From Cacconaster sp045599325 (lineage in GTDB: Bacteria; Bacteroidota; Bacteroidia; Bacteroidales; UBA932): DNA of 40,696 nucleotides. The DNA lies in contig JAZRVT010000014.1 of NCBI GenBank assembly GCA_045599325.1, forward strand, positions 1-40,696, in the 5' to 3' direction. How positions within the stretch are numbered: position 1 is the first letter of the stretch; every line of letters begins with the position of its first letter. This document shows positions 22,985 to 32,677 of the stretch, in pieces. The notes under the pieces are model-generated. The model saw only the letters and a list, made by a program, of their open reading frames with translations, was not told the DNA's origin and ran no database searches. The position numbers were made by a program, and so were the translations under genes.

Positions 22985-25900
22985 ATGCCACAAAAGTCTA
23001 ACAATCAGAGGATTACATTTGCCACCTCGAAGGCGCTTCTCGAATACCCTGATTTTCTGGCAGTGCAGCTCAAGTCCTTCAAGGACTTTTTCCAGCTTGA
23101 GACAACTGCTGAAAACCGCAGGAACGAGGGACTTTTCAAAGTCTTCCAGGAGACATTTCCTATCACCGATACTCGCAACAATTTCGTTCTCGAGTTTATC
23201 GACTATTTCGTCGATCCGCCACGCTATTCAATGGACGAATGCCTTGACAGAGGACTCACCTATGCCGTGCCTCTGAAGGCAAAACTCAAACTCTACTGCA
23301 CCGACGTCGAACACGAAGACTTCGACACCGTGATCCAGGACGTATATCTGGGTGAGATCCCGTATATGACTCCGAGGGGAACATTCATCATCAACGGTTC
23401 AGAACGAATTGTCGTATCACAATTGCATCGCTCACCTGGCGTATTCTTCGGCCAGAGCATGCACGCCAACGGCACAAAGCTCTACTCCGCACGCATCATC
23501 CCGTTCAAGGGATCGTGGATCGAGTTCGCGACAGACATCAACAACGTGATGTACGCATACATCGACCGCAAGAAGAAGCTGCCTGTGACAACTCTTCTCC
23601 GCGCAATCGGATTCGAGAGCGACAAGGACATTCTTGACATCTTCGGACTCGCCGAGGAGGTTAAGGTCAACCGCACCAACCTCAAGAAATGCGTGGGCCG
23701 CAAGCTCGCTGCAAGGGTTCTGAAGACTTGGAACGAGGACTTCGTCGATGAAGACACAGGAGAAGTCGTCTACATTGAGAGAAACAATGTGATCATCGAC
23801 CGCGAAACCATCCTCGAAGAGAGCCATATCGACGACATCATCGACTCCGGTGCTGCGTCAATCCTTCTCCACAAGGAAGATGCCGACACATCTGATTTCG
23901 CCATCATCCACAACACCCTCCAGAAAGATACAACGAACTCTGAAAAAGAGGCGATTTTCTATACCTACCGTCAGCTGCGCAATTCCGAACCGCCTGATGA
24001 GGCCACTGCACGTGACGTCATCGACAAGCTCTTCTTCTCTGACAAGAGATACGACCTTGGCCAGGTGGGACGCTACCGCATGAACAAGAAACTCAATCTC
24101 AAGACTCCTCAGGAGACCAGAATCCTCACCAAGGAGGACATCATTGAGATCATCAGATATCTGATCCAGCTCATCAACTCGAAGGCCACCGTCGACGACA
24201 TCGACCACTTGAGCAACCGCCGAATCCGCACTGTCGGAGAGCAGCTCGCAAACCAGTTCAATGTCGGTCTGGCACGTATGGCCCGCACTATCCGCGAGCG
24301 TATGAACGTCCGCGACAACGAGGTATTCAAGCCGGCTGACCTGATCAACGCGAAGACTCTCTCAAGCGTCATCAACAGCTTCTTCGCCACCAGCCAGCTG
24401 AGTCAGTTCATGGACCAGACGAACCCTCTGGCAGAGATGACCCACAAGCGCCGTCTCTCCGCACTCGGCCCGGGCGGTCTTTCCCGTGACCGTGCAGGAT
24501 TCGAGGTGCGCGACGTGCACTACACCCACTACGGACGCCTCTGCCCTATCGAGACCCCGGAAGGTCCGAACATCGGCCTTATCTCATCCCTCTGCGTCTA
24601 TGCAAAGATCAACGACCTCGGCTTCATCGAGACCCCTTACCGCAAAGTCGTCAACGGAATAGTTGACCTGACAGACGAAGGTCTCCAGTATCTGAGCGCA
24701 GAAGAGGAAGAAAACAAGGTGGTCGCACAGTCAACCGTCAAGCTCTCCGACAAAGGAGAGATCCTCGACGAGAGAATCAAGTGCCGTCTCGAAGCCGACT
24801 TCCCTGTCAAGGGCAAGGAGGACATCGACCTTATGGACGTCGCACCTAACCAGGTGGCTTCCATCGCTGCATCCCTGATTCCTTTCCTCGAGCACGACGA
24901 CGCTAACCGTGCATTGATGGGATCCAACATGATGCGTCAGGCAGTGCCTATCATCAAGCCTGAGGCCCCTATCGTCGGAACAGGCCTCGAAGGCCCTGTC
25001 GCACGCGACTCCCGCACTCAGATTGCCGCTGAAGGCAAGGGCGAGGTCGTATTCGTCGATGCAAGGGAAATCCACGTCAAGTACGAGAAGACTGAAAGCG
25101 AGAAATTCGTAAGCTTTGACCCTGAGGTCACAGTATACACGCTTCCTCAGTACAGGAAAACCAACCAGAGCACATCCATCCACCTCACCCCTACCGTCCG
25201 CAAGGGTGACAAGGTGGTCCCTGGCCAGATAATGACCGAAGGCTACGGCACCCAGAACGGCGAGCTTGCTCTCGGCCGCAACCTGAAGGTCGCCTTCATG
25301 CCTTGGAAGGGATACAACTTCGAGGATGCAATCGTGCTCAGCGAGAGGATGATCAGGGAGGATATCCTGACTTCAATCCACGTCGACGAGTATATTATGG
25401 AAGTACGCGACACCAAGCGCGGAATGGAGGAACTCACCTCCGACATCCCTAACGTCAGCGAAGAGGCCACCAAGGACCTCGACAAGAACGGTATAATCCG
25501 CATCGGTGCGCACGTGGAGCCGGGCGATATCCTCATCGGCAAGATCACCCCTAAGGGAGAGAGCGACCCTTCACCTGAGGAGAAGCTCCTCCGCGCCATC
25601 TTCGGCGACAAGGCAGGTGACGTCAAGGATGCTTCACTCAAGGCATCTCCTTCACTCTCAGGCACAATCATCGGCAAGAGCCTCTACACCCGCGTTGTCA
25701 AGGACAACTCCAAGAAGGGCAGAGAGGCAGCAAAGGCAAGAATCAACGCAGAGAACGAGGACTTCGAGAAGAAGTGCGCCGAACTCCGCGAGATATTCCT
25801 CGACAAGATGTGCGTGCTCGTTGACGGCAAGAAGAGCGCTGAGATCAAGGACCTCTGCGACGCAACCGTCCTTGCGAAGGGAGAATCCTTCACCCGCGAA

Positions 25901-26803
25901 TTCCTCAGCAACGTAGACTACAACAACATCAATCCGGTCAAGTGGACTTCAGACAAGAAGACCAACGAGATGATAAAGGCGCTGATCAACAATTACCTTA
26001 TTAAATATAAGGAGATCGACGCACAGCACAAGAGAAACGAGTACAACCTCACCATCGGTGACCAGCTCCCTTCAGGCATCATGCAGCTTGCAAAGGTCTA
26101 TGTGGCCAAGAAGCGCAAGATCCAGGTGGGCGACAAGATGGCAGGCCGACACGGTAACAAGGGTATTGTTGCCAAGGTGGTCCGCGACGAGGATATGCCA
26201 TTCCTCGAGGACGGCACTCCGGTCGACATCGTGCTCAACCCTCTTGGCGTGCCTAGCCGTATGAACCTCGGACAGATCTATGAGACTGTCCTCGGATGGG
26301 CAGGCCGCAACCTCGGATTGAAGTTCAGCACACCTATCTTCGACGGTGCAAGCCTTGAGGATATCTGCAAATATACCGACCAGGCAGGTCTGCCTCGCTA
26401 CGGCCGCACACAGCTGCGCGACGGCGGAACCGGTGAATTGTTCGACCAGCCGGCAACTGTGGGCGTGATCTATATGATCAAGCTCGGCCATATGGTCGAC
26501 GACAAGATGCACGCACGTTCTATCGGTCCTTACTCTCTCATCACACAGCAGCCTCTCGGCGGTAAAGCCCAGTTCGGCGGCCAGCGTTTCGGTGAGATGG
26601 AGGTCTGGGCGCTCGAAGCATTCGGCGCATCCAACATCCTCCAGGAGATTCTGACCATCAAGTCGGATGACGTGACAGGAAGAAGCCGTGCTTATGAAGC
26701 TATCGTCAAGGGCGACCCTATGCCTGCTGCAGGCATACCTGAGTCACTCAACGTGCTGCTCCACGAGCTCAAGGGCCTCGGCCTCAGCATCAAGTTGAAC
26801 TAA
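22985..26803 (+). CDS. rpoB: DNA-directed RNA polymerase subunit beta
   Basis: RpoB is the second largest polymerase subunit and forms one jaw of the active-site cleft. At 1272 residues it has the length usual in Bacteroidota. The rifampicin region (about 470-500) reads SQLSQFMDQTNPLAEMTHKR and then RLSALGPGGLSRDRAGFEVR, with the resistance-linked Asp, His and Ser all in the sensitive form. Downstream are LCPIETPEGPNIGLI (about 519-533), the conserved PWKGYNFEDA (about 775-784), GDKMAGRHGNKG (about 1045-1056), and the C-terminal GGQRFGEMEVWALEAFGA clamp anchor (about 1198-1215). A hairpin precedes it and rpoC follows after 36 bases. I see no convincing promoter in the gap before it. Confidence 0.98.
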   Translation: MPQKSNNQRITFATSKALLEYPDFLAVQLKSFKDFFQLETTAENRRNEGLFKVFQETFPITDTRNNFVLEFIDYFVDPPRYSMDECLDRGLTYAVPLKAKLKLYCTDVEHEDFDTVIQDVYLGEIPYMTPRGTFIINGSERIVVSQLHRSPGVFFGQSMHANGTKLYSARIIPFKGSWIEFATDINNVMYAYIDRKKKLPVTTLLRAIGFESDKDILDIFGLAEEVKVNRTNLKKCVGRKLAARVLKTWNEDFVDEDTGEVVYIERNNVIIDRETILEESHIDDIIDSGAASILLHKEDADTSDFAIIHNTLQKDTTNSEKEAIFYTYRQLRNSEPPDEATARDVIDKLFFSDKRYDLGQVGRYRMNKKLNLKTPQETRILTKEDIIEIIRYLIQLINSKATVDDIDHLSNRRIRTVGEQLANQFNVGLARMARTIRERMNVRDNEVFKPADLINAKTLSSVINSFFATSQLSQFMDQTNPLAEMTHKRRLSALGPGGLSRDRAGFEVRDVHYTHYGRLCPIETPEGPNIGLISSLCVYAKINDLGFIETPYRKVVNGIVDLTDEGLQYLSAEEEENKVVAQSTVKLSDKGEILDERIKCRLEADFPVKGKEDIDLMDVAPNQVASIAASLIPFLEHDDANRALMGSNMMRQAVPIIKPEAPIVGTGLEGPVARDSRTQIAAEGKGEVVFVDAREIHVKYEKTESEKFVSFDPEVTVYTLPQYRKTNQSTSIHLTPTVRKGDKVVPGQIMTEGYGTQNGELALGRNLKVAFMPWKGYNFEDAIVLSERMIREDILTSIHVDEYIMEVRDTKRGMEELTSDIPNVSEEATKDLDKNGIIRIGAHVEPGDILIGKITPKGESDPSPEEKLLRAIFGDKAGDVKDASLKASPSLSGTIIGKSLYTRVVKDNSKKGREAAKARINAENEDFEKKCAELREIFLDKMCVLVDGKKSAEIKDLCDATVLAKGESFTREFLSNVDYNNINPVKWTSDKKTNEMIKALINNYLIKYKEIDAQHKRNEYNLTIGDQLPSGIMQLAKVYVAKKRKIQVGDKMAGRHGNKGIVAKVVRDEDMPFLEDGTPVDIVLNPLGVPSRMNLGQIYETVLGWAGRNLGLKFSTPIFDGASLEDICKYTDQAGLPRYGRTQLRDGGTGELFDQPATVGVIYMIKLGHMVDDKMHARSIGPYSLITQQPLGGKAQFGGQRFGEMEVWALEAFGASNILQEILTIKSDDVTGRSRAYEAIVKGDPMPAAGIPESLNVLLHELKGLGLSIKLN

Positions 26804-26839
26804 TTCGCACAGTGTCTGACAAGTAAAAAACATTAAGAT

Positions 26840-29800
26840 ATGCCAATCAACAAGAAAGATATAAAGGTCAAGAACAACTTCAACCAGATCACCATCGGTC
26901 TGGCTTCACCTGAGGAGATTCTCGAACAGTCCTCAGGCGAAGTTCTCAAGCCGGAGACCGTCAACTACCGCACCTACAAGCCTGAGCGCGACGGTCTGTT
27001 CTGCGAGCGTATCTTCGGTCCTACCAAGGACTACGAATGCCACTGCGGAAAGTACAAGAGAATCCGCTACCGCGGCATCGTCTGCGACCGATGCGGCGTC
27101 GAGGTGACCGAGAAGAAAGTCCGCCGCGAGCGTATGGGACACATCACCCTTACAGTCCCTGTGGCTCACATCTGGTATTTCCGTTCAACTCCTAACAAGA
27201 TCGGATATCTCCTCGGCATCCCTTCCAAGAAGCTTGAGTCCATCATCTACTACGAGAAATATGTGGTGATGCAGGCAGGAGCAGCTAAGGAGTACGGCAT
27301 CAATGACCTTGACCTTCTCGACGAGAAGGATTATCTTGACCTGCTCGACAAGCTCCCGAAGGAGAACCTGCAGCTCGACAACGAGGACCCTTCAAAGTTC
27401 AGGGTCGGAATGGGCGCTGAAGCCATCTATGAACTGCTTCAGAAGGTTGACCTCGATGCACTTGCCTGCGAACTCCGCGACAAGTCAGAGAACGACCACT
27501 CACAGCAGAGGAAGGCAGAGGCCCTCAAGCGTCTGAGCGTCATCGAGGCGTTCCGCGAGTCAAAGGACCTCAACCGTCCTGAGTGGATGATAATGAAGGT
27601 CATCCCTGTCATCCCGCCGGACCTCCGTCCTCTCGTTCCGCTCGACGGCGGACGCTTCGCGACAAGTGATGTCAACGACCTCTACCGCCGTGTCATCATC
27701 CGCAACAACCGTCTGAAGAGACTCATCGAGATCAAGGCTCCGGAAGTCATCCTCCGCAACGAAAAGCGTATGCTTCAGGAAGCCGTGGACAGCCTGTTCG
27801 ACAATTCCCGCAAGTCTAACGCAGTCAAGTCGGAAGCTAACCGCACGCTCAAGTCACTCTCTGACAGCCTCAAGGGCAAGCAGGGACGTTTCCGTCAGAA
27901 CCTCCTCGGTAAGCGCGTGGACTATTCCGCACGTTCCGTCATTGTCGTAGGTCCTGAACTCTCAATGCACGAGTGCGGTCTTCCGAAGTATATGGCCGCC
28001 GAGCTCTACAAGCCTTTCGTGATCAGGAAACTCATCGAGAGAGGCATCGTAAAGACAGTCAAGAGCGCTAAGAAGATCGTCGACCGCAAGGACCCTGTGA
28101 TCTGGGACATCCTTGAGAACGTGATGAAAGGTCATCCAGTGCTGCTCAACCGTGCACCTACCCTTCACAGACTCGGTATCCAGGCATTCCAGCCACGTAT
28201 GATCGAGGGCAAGGCAATCCAGCTCCATCCGCTTGCCTGCACCGCGTTCAACGCCGACTTCGACGGTGACCAGATGGCAGTCCACTTGCCTCTTGGCAAC
28301 GCTGCAGTCCTTGAGGCGCAGCTCCTTATGCTCGGAAGCCACAACATCCTCCACCCTGCGAACGGCGCCCCTATCACCGTGCCTTCACAGGATATGGTCC
28401 TCGGACTCTATTATATTACCAAGGAGCGCGAGGGAGCCAAGGGAGAAGGAATGAAGTTCTACGGTCCGGAAGAGGCAATTATCGCCAAGAACGAAGGCCG
28501 CGTAACCTGGCAGACAAAGTGCCAGGTCCGCCTGCCGAAGGACAAGTGCGACCTCTCCAAGGGTTATTATATGCAGGAGACCACTGTAGGCCGAATCCTC
28601 TTCAACCAGGTGGTTCCTGACGAGGTTCCGTTCATCAACACACTCCTCAAAAAGAAGTCACTCCGTGACATCATCGGTGATGTCCTGAAGCATACATCCA
28701 TCGCACGCACTGCCAAGTTCCTCGATGACATCAAGAACCTCGGCTACCGTATGGCGTTCGAAGGCGGTCTTTCATTCAACCTCGGCGACGTTATCGTCCC
28801 TGAGGAGAAGTCCGCTCTCGTGGAGGAGGGATACCAGGAGGTCGAGGCCATCCAGGCCAACTTCGATATGGGTCTCCTCACCAACACCGAACGTTACAAC
28901 CAGGTCATCGACGTCTGGACAAAGACCAACTCCAAGCTCACCAACATCGTCGAGCAGCAGATCAAGAAGGACAACGGCGGATTCAACCCTGTCTATATGA
29001 TGCTTGATTCAGGTGCGCGTGGTTCCAAGGAGCAGATCCGTCAGCTCTGCGGTATGCGAGGTCTGATGGCGAAGCCGCAGAAGTCCGGTGCATCATCCGG
29101 AGCCGACATCATCGAGAACCCTATCCTCGCCAACTTCAAGGAAGGTCTCAGCGTGCTCGAGTACTTCATTTCAACCCACGGTGCCCGCAAGGGTCTTGCC
29201 GATACCGCGCTGAAGACTGCGGACGCAGGTTATCTTACAAGACGTCTCGTCGACGTATCGCACGACGTGATCATCAACGAGGACGACTGCGGCACACTCC
29301 GCGGACTGGTTGCAACAGCAATCAAGAACAAGGACACTGTCGTCGAGAGCCTGGGTGAGAGAATCCTCGGCCGTACTTCAGTCCACGACATCTACAACCC
29401 TCTGACCGGGGAGAAGATCCTCAGCGCAGGCGAGCAGATCACTGAAGACAAGGCTGACCTCATCAACTCCCTGCCTATCGAACAGGTTGAGATCCGTTCC
29501 GTCCTCACCTGCGAGTCCAAGAAGGGCGTCTGCGCGAAGTGCTACGGACGCAACCTTGCAACAGGCCGGATGGTCGAGAAGGGAGAAGTTGTCGGCGTCA
29601 TCGCGGCACAGTCCATCGGCGAGCCGGGCACACAGCTGACCCTCCGTACATTCCACGCCGGCGGTACAGCAGGTAATGCTGCAACAGAGAGCGACATCGT
29701 CTCCAAGTATGAAGGACGCCTCGAGTTCGACGAACTCCGCACCATCATCAAGAACGACGAGAAGGGCGACCACGTAATCGTGGTAAGCCGCGCTACCGAA

Positions 29801-31105
29801 ATGCGCATCATCCACCCTGTCACTGAAATCACACTCGGACAGTATAACGTCCCTTACGGTTCAGAGCTCTTCAAGGGCGACGGTGAGACCGTCAGCATCG
29901 GCGACAGAATCTGCACCTGGGATGCATACAACGCACTCACCATCACCGAAACGGCTGGTAAGGTCGTCTACGACACTATGATTGACGGCGTCACCTTCCG
30001 TGACGAGGCAACCGATGAGTTCGCTATCCACCGCGAGAAGACCATCATCGAATCCCGCGACAGGTCCAAGAGCCCTACCATCCGCATCGTTGACGCGAAC
30101 GGCGACGACCTCAAGCAGTACAACCTCCCTGTAGGCGCACACGTCATGGTCGAAGAAGGTCAGGAAGTCAAGGTCGGTGACATCATCGTCAAGATCCCTC
30201 GCGCAGTCGGCAAGTCCGGTGACATCACGGGCGGTCTGCCACGAGTCACCGAACTCTTCGAGGCGCGCAACCCTTCAAACCCTGCAGTGGTTTCAGAAAT
30301 CAACGGCGAGGTCATTATGGGCAAGAACCGCCGAGGCAACCGCGAAATCATCATCCGCGCGAAGAGCGGAGAGGAAAAGCACTACCTCGTTCCACTGTCC
30401 AAGCAGATTCTCGTTCAGGAGAACGACTACGTCAGGGCCGGTATGGCACTCTCAGACGGTGCGGTATCCCCTACCGACATCCTCAACATCCTCGGTCCTA
30501 TCAAGGTTCAGGAGTATATCGTCAACGAAATCCAGGAGGTCTACCGTCTCCAGGGCGTGAAGATCAACGACAAGCACTTCGAGGTCATCGTACGTCAGAT
30601 GATGCGCAAGGTCGAGATCGTAGAGCCGGGCGACACAAGATTCCTCCCTGAGCAGCTTGTCGACAAGCTTGAGTTCCTTGAGGAGAACGACAGAATCTTC
30701 GACAAGAAGTACATCAAGGATCCGGGTGACTCACAGAACCTCCGCGCAGGACAGATCGTCACCGTCCGCCAGCTCCGCGACGAGAACTCGCTTCTGAAGC
30801 GTCAGGATCTCAGACCGGCTGAAGCACGCGACGCTGTCCCTGCAACATCCAACCAGATTCTCCAGGGTATCACCCGCGCAGCATTGAGGACCAACAGCTT
30901 TATGTCTGCCGCATCCTTCCAGGAAACCACCAAGGTGCTCAGCGATGCCGCCATCCGCGGCAAGATCGACACCCTCGAGGGCCTCAAGGAGAATGTCATC
31001 TGCGGTCACCTGATACCTGCCGGAACCGGCCAGAGGGAGTTCGACAACCTTGTCGTCACTTCAAAGGATGATTATGAGAACCTTGTAATGAGAAAGGGCA
31101 GATAG
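26840..31105 (+). CDS. rpoC: DNA-directed RNA polymerase subunit beta'
   Basis: RpoC carries the Mg-binding catalytic centre of RNA polymerase. The product has 1421 residues. The N-terminal zinc site CHCGKYKRIRYRGIVCDRCG spans about 68-87. NADFDGDQMAVH begins at residue 471, with the three metal-binding Asp at 473, 475 and 477. The bridge helix and trigger loop follow, with GARGSKEQIRQLCGMRGLMA (about 728-747). The second zinc site uses Cys residues near CGTLRGL, CESKKGVCAKCYG (about 815-908). The C-terminal clamp ends with TGQREFDNLVVTSKDDYENL. It is 36 bases after rpoB and 14 bases before a gamma-carbonic-anhydrase-like gene. Confidence 0.98.
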   Translation: MPINKKDIKVKNNFNQITIGLASPEEILEQSSGEVLKPETVNYRTYKPERDGLFCERIFGPTKDYECHCGKYKRIRYRGIVCDRCGVEVTEKKVRRERMGHITLTVPVAHIWYFRSTPNKIGYLLGIPSKKLESIIYYEKYVVMQAGAAKEYGINDLDLLDEKDYLDLLDKLPKENLQLDNEDPSKFRVGMGAEAIYELLQKVDLDALACELRDKSENDHSQQRKAEALKRLSVIEAFRESKDLNRPEWMIMKVIPVIPPDLRPLVPLDGGRFATSDVNDLYRRVIIRNNRLKRLIEIKAPEVILRNEKRMLQEAVDSLFDNSRKSNAVKSEANRTLKSLSDSLKGKQGRFRQNLLGKRVDYSARSVIVVGPELSMHECGLPKYMAAELYKPFVIRKLIERGIVKTVKSAKKIVDRKDPVIWDILENVMKGHPVLLNRAPTLHRLGIQAFQPRMIEGKAIQLHPLACTAFNADFDGDQMAVHLPLGNAAVLEAQLLMLGSHNILHPANGAPITVPSQDMVLGLYYITKEREGAKGEGMKFYGPEEAIIAKNEGRVTWQTKCQVRLPKDKCDLSKGYYMQETTVGRILFNQVVPDEVPFINTLLKKKSLRDIIGDVLKHTSIARTAKFLDDIKNLGYRMAFEGGLSFNLGDVIVPEEKSALVEEGYQEVEAIQANFDMGLLTNTERYNQVIDVWTKTNSKLTNIVEQQIKKDNGGFNPVYMMLDSGARGSKEQIRQLCGMRGLMAKPQKSGASSGADIIENPILANFKEGLSVLEYFISTHGARKGLADTALKTADAGYLTRRLVDVSHDVIINEDDCGTLRGLVATAIKNKDTVVESLGERILGRTSVHDIYNPLTGEKILSAGEQITEDKADLINSLPIEQVEIRSVLTCESKKGVCAKCYGRNLATGRMVEKGEVVGVIAAQSIGEPGTQLTLRTFHAGGTAGNAATESDIVSKYEGRLEFDELRTIIKNDEKGDHVIVVSRATEMRIIHPVTEITLGQYNVPYGSELFKGDGETVSIGDRICTWDAYNALTITETAGKVVYDTMIDGVTFRDEATDEFAIHREKTIIESRDRSKSPTIRIVDANGDDLKQYNLPVGAHVMVEEGQEVKVGDIIVKIPRAVGKSGDITGGLPRVTELFEARNPSNPAVVSEINGEVIMGKNRRGNREIIIRAKSGEEKHYLVPLSKQILVQENDYVRAGMALSDGAVSPTDILNILGPIKVQEYIVNEIQEVYRLQGVKINDKHFEVIVRQMMRKVEIVEPGDTRFLPEQLVDKLEFLEENDRIFDKKYIKDPGDSQNLRAGQIVTVRQLRDENSLLKRQDLRPAEARDAVPATSNQILQGITRAALRTNSFMSAASFQETTKVLSDAAIRGKIDTLEGLKENVICGHLIPAGTGQREFDNLVVTSKDDYENLVMRKGR

Positions 31106-31119
31106 AAAACTGACATAAT

Positions 31120-31626
31120 ATGGCAATCATCCGTGAATTGAGAGGCATCACCCCAAAGATCGGAAAGAATTGCTTCATCGCAGAGAATGCTGTAATCATC
31201 GGAGATGTAACCATCGGAGATGATTGCAGCATTTGGTATGGAGCCGTTCTCAGAGGGGATGTCAACACCATTACAATCGGCAACCGAGTCAACGTCCAGG
31301 ACAACGCGTCCATCCACACCACCTACGAGCAGTCAGTAACTGTTCTTGAAGACGATGTCTCAATCGGCCATAATGCCGTGATACACGGCGCCAGAGTGGG
31401 TCGCGGCAGTCTGATAGGAATGGGTGCCGTTCTGCTCGACAATGCCGAGATAGCGCCGGAAAGTGTCATTGCGGCAGGTGCTGTCGTTCTCGCTAACGCC
31501 AAGCTTGAGCCAGGTCTCTACGCAGGTGTCCCTGCAAAGAAACTGAAGGATTCCTCCCCTGCTGTCAGCGCCGTCGCCACACGCAATGCGCGGCAGTATA
31601 TGATGTACAAGGACTGGTACAAATAG
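31120..31626 (+). CDS. Gamma-class carbonic-anhydrase-like hexapeptide-repeat protein
   Basis: The 168-residue protein is a left-handed beta-helix of hexapeptide repeats (about 10-125), with runs such as ENAVIIGDVTIGDDCSIWYG and GRGSLIGMGAVLLD, then a C-terminal helix. Gamma carbonic anhydrases are trimers that hold zinc or iron with three His, and three fit here: His66 (ASIHTT), His84 (SIGHNAVIHG) and His89. The Arg/Asp pair near RGDVN (45-49) also matches. Many relatives (YrdA, PaaY types) have weak or unproven hydratase activity, so the reaction is not certain. It begins 14 bases after rpoC and ends at a strong terminator, so it is probably cotranscribed with the polymerase genes. Confidence 0.88.
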   Translation: MAIIRELRGITPKIGKNCFIAENAVIIGDVTIGDDCSIWYGAVLRGDVNTITIGNRVNVQDNASIHTTYEQSVTVLEDDVSIGHNAVIHGARVGRGSLIGMGAVLLDNAEIAPESVIAAGAVVLANAKLEPGLYAGVPAKKLKDSSPAVSAVATRNARQYMMYKDWYK

Positions 31627-31628
31627 CC

Positions 31629-31647
31629 GGACTGACCAGGTCAGTCC
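31629..31647. repeat. 19-base palindrome after the carbonic-anhydrase-like gene
   Basis: GGACTGACC (31629-31637) and GGTCAGTCC (31639-31647) are perfect inverted copies around a single A. It begins 3 bases after the stop codon and lies just before the terminator. A hairpin with so short a loop is poor as RNA, so a protein-binding site is possible. Confidence 0.6.
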
Positions 31648-31656
31648 TGAACATAA

Positions 31657-31690
31657 AAGAGGCCCGCAGAAAACTGCGGGCCTCTTCCGT
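31657..31690 (+). terminator. Bidirectional terminator between convergent operons
   Basis: AAGAGGCCCGCAG (31657-31669) is exactly complementary to CTGCGGGCCTCTT (31674-31686), with loop AAAA. It ends the rpoBC-side operon on the plus strand; on the minus strand, with TTTT formed from AAAA at 31655-31658, it ends the SusCD operon. Confidence 0.88.
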
Positions 31691-31707
31691 TATACTTGAA
31701 TATGCTG

Positions 31708-32658
31708 TTACAGAACTGAAAGCAGGAATTCAAGAGCAGGGATGAACTCATCCATAGACTTGTATGTCGATGGCATACCAAGGATAGCAGGATAAGCGCC
31801 GAATCCGCCCAGACCGGAGATGTACCAGTGAGGGAAGAAGATCATAGTATCCATTTCAGGATAGTAGAAGCTCAGTTCATCTTCAGAAGCATATCCTGAA
31901 GAGAGAGCAGAAGGGAACCAGCCACGGATAGTGTATGAAGGATTGCCGTCCTCAGTATAGATCAGACCGGAGTTCCAGTACCTATCCCATACAATATTCT
32001 GTTTCTCATCGTCTGTAACTGAGAAGATGATGCCGTCAGGGTTCTTGTCACCGCCGAGGTATGAAGTGCCCCAAGCGTCTACAAGGAGTTCGTCAGCATC
32101 CTCGTAAGGGTCAGAGATCTTGTACTGGTTAGGGTCAACATAAGAGCGGAACACATCAACCTCGACGACATTGTAGTCGCTGCCGAGGAGAGGCAGGTAG
32201 TCAAAGAAGAAGCCTTTGCCAAGAGCCTCCCAGAGGCAGTTGAGGTAGCCCTGGAAAGAAGCGCAGCCTGTATAGATAGCAGCCTGTGACTTCTCGACTT
32301 CGAATGATACGAGGCAGTTCTCAGGTGGAACGCTATCGAAGGAGATTGTCAGAGGAGCCTTGTCGGCACCGCTTTCGAAGGTCACTGTAGAAGGAACAGT
32401 GAAACGTGGGTCAGAGTGGTTTACAATATTGACTGTCAGAGAACCGGTTGTGTTCTTTCTGCCAAGCCAGTATGTATAGGAAGTAGCGTCAGCCTCGACT
32501 GTATATTCAACCGGGTTGATACCTGCTGCCTTGTCTGTAGTGAGGAAGTATGCAGAGCCCTGAGGTTCCTGCTCACCCCTTACATCTACTACCTCTTCTT
32601 CCTGGCAGGAGCAGAAAAGGAGGGCGCTGATTGAAAGAAGGAAAAATATCTTTTTCAT
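31708..32658 (-). CDS. Outer-membrane lipoprotein of the SusCD operon, unknown ligand
   Basis: The 316-residue product has a lipoprotein signal peptide with Cys18 after LLFCS, followed by acidic QEEEVVDVRGEQ, the sort of charged stretch that can direct surface export in Bacteroidota. An Ig-like beta domain (about 30-130) has PVEYTVEADATSYTYWLG and VTFESGADKAPLTISF. The rest (about 140-316) is rich in aromatic residues and ends near the stop with ALEFLLSVL. I do not recognise the C-terminal domain. It comes last in a SusC-SusD-lipoprotein operon (19 bases after SusD), where surface glycan- or ligand-binding proteins usually sit, so ligand capture is the best guess. The ligand is unknown. Confidence 0.75.
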   Translation of the reverse strand: MKKIFFLLSISALLFCSCQEEEVVDVRGEQEPQGSAYFLTTDKAAGINPVEYTVEADATSYTYWLGRKNTTGSLTVNIVNHSDPRFTVPSTVTFESGADKAPLTISFDSVPPENCLVSFEVEKSQAAIYTGCASFQGYLNCLWEALGKGFFFDYLPLLGSDYNVVEVDVFRSYVDPNQYKISDPYEDADELLVDAWGTSYLGGDKNPDGIIFSVTDDEKQNIVWDRYWNSGLIYTEDGNPSYTIRGWFPSALSSGYASEDELSFYYPEMDTMIFFPHWYISGLGGFGAYPAILGMPSTYKSMDEFIPALEFLLSVL

Positions 32659-32677
32659 TTTACTTCAGTTTTATAGG

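Noticed and set aside
24380..24560. Rifampicin-resistance change in RpoB
   Set aside because: The Asp, His and Ser at the three main resistance positions are all in the sensitive state.
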